Part shown: positions 56,017 to 64,000 of the stretch, piece by piece
Layout of the letters: the number at the start of each line of letters is the position of its first letter
Numbering within the stretch: position 1 is the first letter of the stretch
Assembly (NCBI GenBank): GCA_963971535.1
Contig: OZ020591.1
Coordinates: 14,849,577 to 14,913,576 of the forward strand
Direction: 5' to 3'
DNA from: Notolepis coatsorum
Lineage: Eukaryota > Chordata > Actinopteri > Aulopiformes > Paralepididae
DNA length: 64,000 bases
Notes under the pieces: generated by a model
The model's input: the letters and a program-made list of their open reading frames with translations, nothing else
What the model was told of the DNA's origin: nothing
Database searches by the model: none
Position numbers and translations under genes: made by a program

Positions 56017-57021
56017 TAGAGCTGCCGCGGTATTGATATTTTCCTTACCGCACGAATTTGCGAAATATTTCCTACCGCCGCGGTTATTACCGCACAGTGC
56101 GCACAAAAAAAAAAAAAAGGTTTGAATGCATTTTTTTTTTTTTTTAGTAGTCTACTCTTATAGCCTACCTCTAGTCTAATGGCGCTTTTCCACTGCATAG
56201 TACCTACTCGACTCGACACGCTTTAGGCACCTGGTACTTCGTTCCTTTTCCACTGCAGCCAGGTACTACTCCGTTTGTCTCCGTGTGGGGATGCAGGCGG
56301 GGCCGCTCGCTTGTGTACACTGAAAGCTCCGTGGGCATAGATGTCCGAGGGCTTGCAGCAAGCCAGAGTTTAACACAGTTTCAATCAATCAATCAATCAA
56401 TCAATAACAACATTAACCAGACTCTCGTTGCGTCTATTCTGCCAAAGCTAACGTTACCTCTCATTGTGTATTCTACCAAGCAAACCCGGGTTTAACATTA
56501 CCTCTCGTGTATATCGGCTGACTGTAGTATTAGGCTAATAACAACAACAAACTTAACACATCAGCGATCTTGTTGTGACACTAAACTCTCCGCTCGGTGG
56601 TAAATTGGGTTGATGTCGGTTTTGTTTCATCAATAAATAAGGCAGAATACACAGTGAATCCATTCTTTTTTGTTTATTGCACTTGGTTCTGTCGCAAAGA
56701 CGCAAACAAATCCTGAATGAAATGCATCCTTAGTGAGGCAGTAAAGATGGCGGCGCCGGCGTTCTGTTTTTGTTCAGAGGCTACAAAGTATGACGCGTCT
56801 CTCTTCTGACCAGTCAGTGGTCTGCAATGTTTCACATGACTTTTCTGGTACCACTTCTACCCAATAGGGTCACTTGGAACCGAGTAGGGTATATCTGCAG
56901 AGCCGCAAGCCAACTTTATTATTATGATAAAAAACAGCGGTGACGCGGTATTCAGCCTAACTCTGCGGTGAGCGTGATGCAACAGCGATACCGCGGTAAT
57001 GCGGTTATCGCGGCAGCTCTA
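56017..57021. mobile_element. Non-autonomous hAT in minisatellite, 1,005 bp
   Basis: Ends TAGAGCTGCCGCGGTAT and GCGGTTATCGCGGCAGCTCTA. Exact 8-bp duplication GGGACAGG (56,009-56,016 and 57,022-57,029). The inside is occupied by another repeat starting GGCGCTTTTCCACTGCATAG (about 56,182-56,914), a type often assigned to PIF/Harbinger; its right end is damaged. Confidence 0.92.
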
Positions 57022-57071
57022 GGGACAGGGACTGCTTACTCTCACAGAGAGACGTAGAGGAGGGGACAGGG

Positions 57072-58109
57072 TAGGGCTGGGCGATATGGAAAAAAATCAT
57101 ATTGCGATAACGATATGATAATGTTATCATATTTCTCGATATCGATAATTATCAAATTGTTATAAGTATAATTTTTTTTTAACAACAGATGTATGTTTAT
57201 TTTGCAGCAATTCTTTGTCGTTGCCGCCATCTTTAGTGTTACATCCCCTCACACTCCAGTTCTCAGGCTGCAGCTGGTTTAAAAGCGAAAGTAAACCGGC
57301 TTCTCTGCTGGCTGTGGCTCCAGGGGAGTTGAACAGTTCTGGCTCTGCTAGTTTATTTTCGATCTTTTGGCGCTTTTTTGGTGGACAAACCACCGCACAT
57401 GTGCACCGTGACTCGTGACTGGAGTCTAGTTCTGCTAGCACACATAGCCTACTGTGTACAGACGGTTTCAAACTGTATTTTAAATTAGAAAGCAAACAAA
57501 ATAAATGGACAAGAGAAAAATAAATCTCAATTTGGTCAGTATTGTCATTTGGACAAGCAAAGCCATTAGTTTAAGTTGCAGGCAAGAAAGACAAGTCTGT
57601 CCACTGTCTCTGGTTTTAAAACTGCCCTGTTGCAGGTCACACAAAAAAAATATATATATATAAAAAAAAAAAAAAAAAGATTTTTATTTATTTCGATATC
57701 GATTATTAAAATATATCGCGATATTTATCGTTATCGTTATATCGCCCAGCCCTAGGTAAGAGAGCATATCCTACAGGTATAATCCCCATAAGTCCCACAG
57801 GTACAGTTCCCTGTGGTCTGGCCAATAAGATGACGAGGTACCAGGAGGAACCGGCGGAGGGAGGTGTGGGGGCACGGCGCCATCCAAACCAAAACCCCCC
57901 TCAGCCGGGGACAAGCAAAGCCATTACTTTAAGTTGCAGGCAAGAAAGACAAGTCTGTCCACTGTCTCTGGTTTTAAAACTGCCATGTTGCAGGTAAAAA
58001 AAATAAAAAATAAAAACGATTTTTCGATTTTTTATTTATTTCGATATTCAATATCGATTATTAAAATATATCGCGATATTTATCGTTATCGTTATATCGC
58101 CCAGCCCTA
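57072..58109. mobile_element. Composite hAT in minisatellite, 1,038 bp
   Basis: Ends TAGGGCTGGGCGATAT and ATATCGCCCAGCCCTA. Exact 8-bp duplication GGACAGGG (57,064-57,071 and 58,110-58,117). A second complete right end occurs inside at 57,754. The segment GACAAGCAAAGCCATTA...TTTTAAAACTGCC occurs twice (57,553-57,625 and 57,910-57,983), separated by about 140 bp of unrelated sequence. Confidence 0.9.
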
Positions 58110-58136
58110 GGACAGGGACTGCTTACTCTTACAGAG

Positions 58137-58449
58137 AGAGACATTATATATACAAGATATATATAACGTTAGCTGGTAGACGTTCCTGTTTATGGTCAGT
58201 TCATTGTCTTGCAACGTAGACATCTGTTTAGGTCTCTTGGTGCGTGAGGTTATGAATTTACTCACACGGTTGGTGCCGATTCTTGAAAATAAATGTGATT
58301 TATTTTATTCACTTTTATTCTCACTCGCCTCTGAAGTACTGCTGGCGACTATAGCAACTTGTCAATACACATGACGGGGAGCTGTAGTCTGCAGCCTTAG
58401 TTCATCAAAAAGATTTACAAGAACCTGCGCCGGTAAATTCATAACCTCA
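58137..58449. other. Non-coding block shared with copy A
   Basis: Matches 21,530-22,010 with internal deletions; a short stretch before the hAT (GCGCCGGTAAATTCATAACC) is not in A. Confidence 0.7.
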
Positions 58450-59267
58450 TAGAGATGCACCGATATGAAAATTCTCGACCGATATCGATTGTTCAAATAA
58501 CACAATCGACCGATACTTAGTTATTTGTGTCCTGGCACATTTAAATATATATATTTTTTAATACTTAATAATAATAAAAAAATTATTCAATTGAAAATGG
58601 AGAACCCTTAAGCTGAAAGTTTACAGGAGTAAAGGAGTAAGCAGGGTTTTAGTGTTCTGTTCAAAGTTCTGTTCAGATTGACAAGACACAAATTTAGTAC
58701 ATTTTGATTGACAGTCGATTCTGCCAATTACGTCACACCGCTTGCACCCACCTCTGCTGTTCTTACCACCAATCGGAAGCGTTTATTTGCTTTTTCACTT
58801 CCTGAAAGTCCACCATTGCTCTACTCGAGACTCAAAACAACTCTGACTTTTCTGAGACAGTAAGTTAATTTGACTTATTCTAGTCTAATGACACCTAGAT
58901 TTATCAATAGCAAATGAGCAATAGTAATATATATGTAACGTTAATGCCACAAAATGAATGCCTTCGTTAATCATAACATTGATGGAGTAGCGCATATAGT
59001 ATAGTGCGTGATCGTGTATTTTGTATGTGGTTGTGTTGGCTGTAACGGTACCCAGATGAGAAATTGTGCGTGTGTGTGTGTGGGGGGTTGTGCAGTTCAT
59101 AACTGAAGGCCTTGACTGAAACCCCACGGTACGCTACTGAAATTTACAAATAATTATCACCCACTGCCATCGGTAAATTGTATCTTATCAGCCTATAAGC
59201 CGATTGTAGTCAACAAGGCACATATCGGCTGATATCGCTACGCGACCAATATATCAGTGCACCCCTA
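58450..59267. mobile_element. Non-autonomous hAT, 818 bp
   Basis: Ends TAGAGATGCACCGATAT and ATATCAGTGCACCCCTA; same group as the 44-kb element but without its captured exon block. Flanks TAACCTCA and CCTCACGC share only CCTCA, so the duplication is imperfect. Absent from copy A. Confidence 0.8.
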
Positions 59268-59274
59268 CCTCACG

Positions 59275-59410
59275 CGAGATCTAAACAGATCACATCAGGA
59301 GACCTAAACAGATCACAGCAGGAGACCTAAACAGATCACACCAGGAGACCTAAACAGATCACATCAGGAGACCTAAACAGATCACACCAGGAGACTTAAA
59401 CAGATCACAG
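59275..59410. repeat. 23-bp minisatellite, short block
   Basis: About six units of ATCACATCAGGAGACCTAAA+CAG with G/C variants (ATCACAGCAGG, ATCACACCAGG), matching 22,013-22,650. Confidence 0.95.
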
Positions 59411-59499
59411 CTCAACGGCTAGTGACGTCACTGGCGCCGGCTGTTGTGGAGGGGGGGGGGGGGGGGGGGGGGCAACCGCGGGGGGGCGGGGACGCTCTC

Positions 59500-60660
59500 T
59501 CGTTGTTGGTACACAGTGTGAGAAGAGCATTTATGCAGGTGAACACCAGAAAAGCTGCTGGCCCAGATGGAATAACAGGACGCATACTTAAGTCCTGTGC
59601 TAACCAGCTAGCCCCTGTGTTCACCGCCATATTTAATCGATCCCTGGCGGAGTCAGTGGTCCCTGCCTGCTTCAAGATGTCTACCATCATCCCTGTACCA
59701 AAGAAACCCTCCCCAACATGTCTCAATGACTACAGACCGGTGGCACTCACCTCTGTAGCCATGAAATGTTTCGAGAGGCTGGTCAAGGATCACATTTGTG
59801 CCTCCCTCCCCAGTGATATGGACCCCATGCAATTTGCATACAGGCCAAACAGGTCCACTGATGATGCGGACTCCCAAGTACTGCACAGCACCCTCTCTCA
59901 CCTGGACCGACAGAAAGGGGGCTATGTGAGACTGTTGTTCATTGACTACAGCTCAGCGTTCAACACCATAGTCCCCACCAGACTGGTGGACAAGCTGATC
60001 GAGCTGGGTCTGAGCTCCGCTCTGAGCGCCTGGATACTGGACTTTCTGAGCGAAAGGCCCCAGGCGGTCAGGGTGGGGGGGTCAGACCTCCAACACCATC
60101 ACCCTGAGCATCGGGTCCCCCCAGGGCTGTGTTCTGAGCCCCCTGCTGTACTCTCTATACACACACGACTGTGTGGCCAAGTTCAGCTCCAACTCCATAG
60201 TGAAGTTTGCGGAGGACACAGTGGTGGTGGGGCTGATCTCGGACAACGACGAGAAGGCCTACCGGGAGGAGGTTGAGGTACTGGAACGCTGGTGCCAGGA
60301 CAACAGCCTGCTCCTGAACATTGGTAAAACCAAGGAGCTGATTGTGGATTTTAGGAGGAGACAGCAGGAGGCACACACACCACTGAGGATAAACGGGGCT
60401 ACCGTGGACAGGGTGAGCAGCTTCAAGTACCTGGGGGTCCACATCTCAGAGGACCTGACATGGACAACACACATAGACTCAGTCGTAAAAAAAAGGCGAA
60501 GCAGCGCCTATACCACCTGAGACAGTTAAGGAAGTTCAGAGTATCTGGGAAGATACTCCAGTCCTTCTACTCCGGAGCTGTAGAGAGCATCTTCACTGGA
60601 AACATCACTGCCTGGTATGGCAACAGCACAGCACAGGACAAGAAGGCCCTACAGAGAGTG
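59500..60660 (+). pseudogene. L2-type reverse transcriptase, frameshifted
   Basis: First frame: [52 protein letters not shown] and [16 protein letters not shown] run near 60,076-60,082 shifts the frame. The second frame, to about 60,510, gives SPQGCVLSPLLYSLYTHD, KFAEDTVVVGLISDNDEKAY, LLNIGKTKELIVDFRR and SSFKYLGVHISEDLTW. The catalytic box reads FAED, where this family normally has FADD. A second frameshift (A run, 60,487-60,494) precedes SAYTTxDS-type C-terminal sequence. The post-RT part continues on both sides of the nested hAT. Not functional. Confidence 0.85.
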
Positions 60661-60686
60661 GTGCGCTCAGCCGAGTGTACCACGGG

Positions 60687-61584
60687 TAGGCCTGCCGCGA
60701 TAAGCAATAAATCGATTAATTGCCGCGATAATTAAAATTAATGCAATGATTTTGACGGGCGCGATTAATTGCCATTTGCACGTTTGTTTTAATGAGGCGG
60801 AACCAGTGCCCCTTGTCAGTCACTGTCCGTGTTGGGAGGCGGGCCGCTGGCTTTACTACAGAGCAGAGAGCACAGCACAGGAGCTCCGTGGGGCAACACC
60901 ACATAGCTTAACTACATTTCTCAATAGTGTTGCTCCTTTTAACCAAGTAGCGTTATTTGTAGTGTAACGTTAGCGTTTTAACGTTAGTAGCTAACGTTAA
61001 AACTAACTTAAAGTTAGTTGTTCACCAACAATCTCAACATTTGTTTTATCATTAGCTCATGTCGATCTACTAGTAGCATCAGCAAGCTAACGTTAGCTGG
61101 CCCCAGTCCACTAGCAGCATGTCGATCTACCAGCAGCATCAGCAAGCTAACGTTAGCTGGCCCCAGCCCATTAGCAGCATGTCGAAGTAGTAGTAGCATC
61201 AGCAAGCTAACGTTAGCTGGCCCCAGCCCATTAGCAGCATGTCGAAGTAGTAGTAGCATCAGCAAGCTAACGTTAGCTGGCCCCAGTCCACCAGCAGCAT
61301 GTCGAAGTAGTAGTAGCATCAGCAAGCTAACGTTAGCTGGCCCCAGTCCACCAGCAGCATCAGCAAGCTAGGATAATCACAACAATACTTCCGGTCCGGT
61401 CGGTGGGCTTCAAAATAAAAGTCTAAAACACCGGAAAAGACGGAGCGGTGGGCTTCAAAATAAAAGTTTTGGGAAATAAATTTCTCAAAAAAAAATTCTC
61501 TAACCGGTCGCAATAATATCGCTTATCGCGATATTTTCGGGGGCAATTAATCGCCCAGCAAAATTTGTTATCGTGGCAGGCCTA
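60687..61584. mobile_element. Non-autonomous hAT in L2-type LINE, 898 bp
   Basis: Ends TAGGCCTGCCGCGATAA and TTATCGTGGCAGGCCTA. Exact 8-bp duplication ACCACGGG (60,679-60,686 and 61,585-61,592). Subterminal GCGATAATTAA / CGCGATATT runs. The middle holds a 60-bp tandem array. No transposase. Confidence 0.94.
61060..61370. repeat. 60-bp tandem array inside the hAT
   Basis: About five units of CATCAGCAAGCTAACGTTAG + CTGGCCCCAGCCCATTAGCA + GCATGTCGAAGTAGTAGTAG, differing at a few bases. Because 60 is a multiple of 3, long frames appear on both strands; these are artefacts. Confidence 0.95.
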
Positions 61585-61751
61585 ACCACGGGTATTGCAC
61601 TACCAACCCTGCAGGTCCTATACAACAAGAGGTGCAAATCCAGAGCCTGCAGGATAATGAAAGACCCTCACCACCCCAACAATAGCCTGTTCATGCTGCT
61701 GCGGTCAGGCAAACGCCTGCAAGCACCAGTAACGAGGACAGAGAGACTTAA

Positions 61752-62014
61752 GGCGCTCCCATAGTCCAGCAGACTGTACACAGAGCAGACTCCGCGGATG
61801 TCCGCGCGGACGTCCGCGCGGACTCTTGAGCTTTGATCTCAGCGGACAGCAGACCCACAGGTGCGACGCTCCTATTTTCTGAGGCGCGGACATCCGCGCC
61901 GCTGACTTGGTGTCACACAAAACGCTGCTCGGCGTTTTGGTTGACATCGAACTGCATTAAATGTGACACTGCGCGAGCGATTGGTGGTGCGAGGAGAGAG
62001 ATGAGCCTGTGAAG

Positions 62015-62081
<67 letters not shown>

Positions 62082-62282
62082 GCGCTCTCCTGCTGATAAT
62101 GTTCCCTCTGATCTGCAGTAGAACAGACAGAATTGTGGGAAATGTAGTAAAACTGGTGCGAGAAATGTAGGAAATAGACCGCGGACGTCCGCTGAGATCT
62201 GCTCGACTATGAAAGCTCAAAGAGCCGCGCGGACCTCCGCGGAGTCTGCTCTGTGTACAGTCTGCTGGACTATGGGAGCACC
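61752..62282. mobile_element. DNA element with long GC-rich inverted ends, 531 bp
   Basis: GGCGCTCCCATAGTCCAGCA...CTCCGCGG and the inverse at the right (CCGCGGAGTCTGCTCTGTGT...GGGAGCACC). Flanked by TTAA at the left and TTTA at the right. Arms continue imperfectly for about 100 bp through GTCCGCGCGGAC words. A (CT)n run lies at 62,011-62,083. Superfamily undecided (TTAA type versus Harbinger TWA type). Confidence 0.8.
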
Positions 62283-62808
62283 TTTAGGCTCAGCTTCTTC
62301 CCCCAGGCCATCAGAGCCTTGAACACTGAACTCTCCACGCACAAGCACACATGAGCACACACACACAACACACACACTGTACACGCTCACACACTAGCAG
62401 CCACTTTAACATGAGCACACACACACTCATGCTGCACACGCTCACACTATGGACACTTTACAGAAGGTAAGGTCACTTTAAGAATAGTATAGCTTGAGAT
62501 TGTATAATATAGCATTGTATAGCAGTGTACATAAAGACCCAGTGCCTCATCCGTAGATAACAGTGGACTGCACTGCCACAGGACCTAGCATGTCCTACCA
62601 TGCTCTGTAAATAACTCATGTACAGATACCGATATGCCTACTTTGTTTACCTGTTTATTGCACTATGTCGCTCTATTGGTTGGACTCTTACTATTATTAT
62701 TATTATTATTAATATCACTTGTATTATGCACATCGTTGCGGGTGAGACCCCCCGTATTTCACTGTATACCTGTATGCTGTGACAAATAAAACTCTTGTAT
62801 CTTGTATC
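62283..62808 (+). other. C-terminal end and 3' UTR of the L2-type LINE
   Basis: Opens GGCTCAGCTTCTTCCCCCAG (end of ORF2), then CA-rich sequence, an (ATT)n run at 62,691-62,709 and the final AATAAAACTCTTGTATC. Confidence 0.8.
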
Positions 62809-63122
62809 GAAATTGCACAGCATCTTCAATCTGTGGATCTATTCCCCCATGGATTTATTCCTGACTGTATTTGGTCAGGGACAGTCTACCGGCTAGTGTA
62901 ATGTTAGCTATGATGGCTAGTGTTAATCAGTTAGGCAATCTACATAAAATTGTCACATTACACACCGGCATTAATGTTCCACAAGTCTTATAAGAAATGG
63001 GCTCTGGAACCCAAGCCGGTCTAACAATAGCAATGGCTTTAACATTAGCCTAGGCAACTAACCAACACATTACAATAAGGTTTCGGTTTATTGTAATGCC
63101 TTATTCTGTCCATTACATGTGT
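62809..63122. other. Stretch without recognised features
   Basis: No gene or bounded repeat seen; CATTACAATAAGG and TTATTGTAATGCC form a short inverted pair near 63,068-63,102. Confidence 0.4.
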
Positions 63123-63933
63123 GAAGAAGAAAGCCGAAAGCCGGACCAGCACTCTCAGATTTAAAACATTTGTTTTTAATGGCAGCCTATAGTACAGACA
63201 TGTTTCAGAACAGGTGTTCCATCTTCAGTGTAATAGGCTAGCAGTGATAGCTTGTAAAAATGGGAGCTATATACCATGTGGGCAGGAAGTGACATCATAG
63301 AGGTGAGCTTGGGAATGCTAGTCAACTTTGACCTCCAGAGTAAGGACTTGATAATGTAGCATGTTGAAAACAAATATATACCAGAAACTTAAATAAGCCA
63401 ATTTAGCAAACACAAAATTCTATAAGCAAACAACAACAACAACAGAAGGAAAACTTTCCACCATTCGTAAAATAATAGTAATGATAATATACTCATGATA
63501 ATTAAAGTCTCTTGTAGGAAACAATTCATTCCCTTTGGTACAGTGCCATTAATCAAATGAATATAGTAACCTGTCTCCCCCTCTAGAGTGCATTGTAGAC
63601 TAACGAGTCCCATAAACAATAAGATTGCATTAGGAGAAATAGAGAGATGCAGTACACCCTTAAGAAAGAATATATTTGTTTTCAACATGCTACATTATCA
63701 AGTCCTTACTCTGGAGGTCAAAGTTGACTAGCATTCCCAAGCTCACCTCTATGATGTCACTTCCTGCCCACATGGTATATAGCTCCCATTTTTACAAGCC
63801 ATCACTGCTAGCCTATTACACTGAAGATGGAACACCTGTTCCGAAACATGTCTGTACTATTATAGGCTGCCATTAAAAACAATTTTTTTTTTTAAATCTG
63901 AGAGTGCTGGTCCGGCCTTCGACTTTCTTCTTC
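63123..63933. mobile_element. Long-inverted-repeat element, arms about 255-265 bp
   Basis: Arms 63,123-63,379 and 63,670-63,933 are reverse complements with few changes (GAAGAAGAAAGCCG...GTTGAAAACAAATATATA and inverse), around a 290-bp AT-rich centre. Both arms give the same short frame on opposite strands. No transposase. Target duplication unclear. The arms contain CTGAAGATGGAACACCTGTT. Confidence 0.9.
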
Positions 63934-64000
63934 ATAATGTTTGGGATTTCAGCACCCAGTGTCAGATACTGAGAGCGCGGTCTAACTTGACTTTGATACA

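Larger units (their letters stand above)
55247..58135. repeat. 43-bp minisatellite interrupted by two hATs
   Basis: Units of GGACTGCTTACTCTTACAGA + GAGAGACGTAAAGGAGGGGACA (38-47 bp, variable GA length), about 18 before the first hAT, one between the hATs and part of one after. Lies where copy A has unrelated sequence. Confidence 0.95.
46185..59410. repeat. Segmental duplication, copy B (with later insertions)
   Basis: Collinear with 16,882-22,650 from GTGTAGAGGC to the 23-bp minisatellite. It is longer because of the BEL element (46,460-52,583), the 43-bp minisatellite with two hATs (55,247-58,135) and a hAT at 58,450-59,267. The right end is cut by an L2-type LINE. Confidence 0.92.
59411..62808 (+). 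mobile_element. L2/CR1-type LINE, 5'-truncated, with two nested elements
   Basis: Starts abruptly in the minisatellite with the linker before RT, passes a G run (59,449-59,472), then RT, and ends with a 3' UTR and GTGACAAATAAAACTCTTGT + ATCTTGTATC tail. A hAT (60,687-61,584) and a second DNA element (61,752-62,282) interrupt it. Same family as 1-1855. Confidence 0.9.

Noticed and set aside
57160..57495. Captured gene inside the composite hAT (PPKKRQKIENKLAEPELF)
   Set aside because: No family recognised; no convincing start or splice site. It may be ordinary hAT sequence.
59422..60276. VGGSDLQHHHPEHRVPPGL extension of the RT frame
   Set aside because: Out-of-frame sequence after a G run; the RT continues in the next frame.

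Overview
The window looks like accessory, repeat-rich nuclear DNA of a ray-finned (teleost) fish. The evidence is the mix of L2-type, L1/Tx1-type and other non-LTR retrotransposons, a BEL/Pao LTR element, many hAT elements with 8-bp target-site duplications (TSDs), tRNA-headed SINEs, very long (GT)n tracts, and host genes of two kinds expanded in fish: a TRIM gene, and C2H2 zinc-finger genes with the acidic IKEEQEEL-type leader. No bacterial, plasmid, CRISPR or organellar features were found. I cannot name the species.

Layout. 1-11,050: three exons of a TRIM-family gene on the minus strand (B-box at 10.7 kb, coiled-coil exons at 2.3 and 2.1 kb). Its 8.3-kb intron is filled with mobile elements and a 375-bp palindrome, and an L2-type LINE lies where the next exons would be expected. 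11,056-13,319: a hAT element that keeps one transposase-like exon. 13.9-16.0 kb: a minus-strand LINE split by a TTAA-flanked element. 16,882-22,650: copy A of a segmental duplication, carrying a C2H2 zinc-finger gene. 22.6-25.2 kb: broken retroelement and hAT pieces, including a Gag-like reading frame split by a SINE. 25.2-38.3 kb: two copies of one LINE family. The first is split by two hATs; the second sits inside a 40-bp minisatellite and is itself split by a nearly intact 7.1-kb L1-type element. 38.3-46.2 kb: repeats, a solo LTR, a 19/24-bp minisatellite and a 1.4-kb hAT. 46,185-59,410: copy B of the duplication, with a second zinc-finger gene, a young internally deleted BEL/Pao element (46,460-52,583), and a 43-bp minisatellite hit by two hATs. 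59.4-62.8 kb: an L2-type LINE split by a hAT and a TTAA/TTTA-flanked element. 63.1-63.9 kb: a long inverted repeat.

Host genes. Likely functional host coding sequence is limited to the TRIM exons and the two zinc-finger last exons. The zinc-finger paralogues share nearly the same leader, which is rich in SUMO-consensus-like tetrapeptides, but differ at the predicted DNA-contact residues.

Most interesting signal. Two hAT elements (26,466-27,476 and 44,190-45,622) carry the same non-transposon segment: an ATG, 18 codons resembling the start of PPP1R21, and in one copy a splice donor. This looks like capture of a host first exon by a DNA transposon. It rests on my recall of the PPP1R21 N-terminus and needs a database search.
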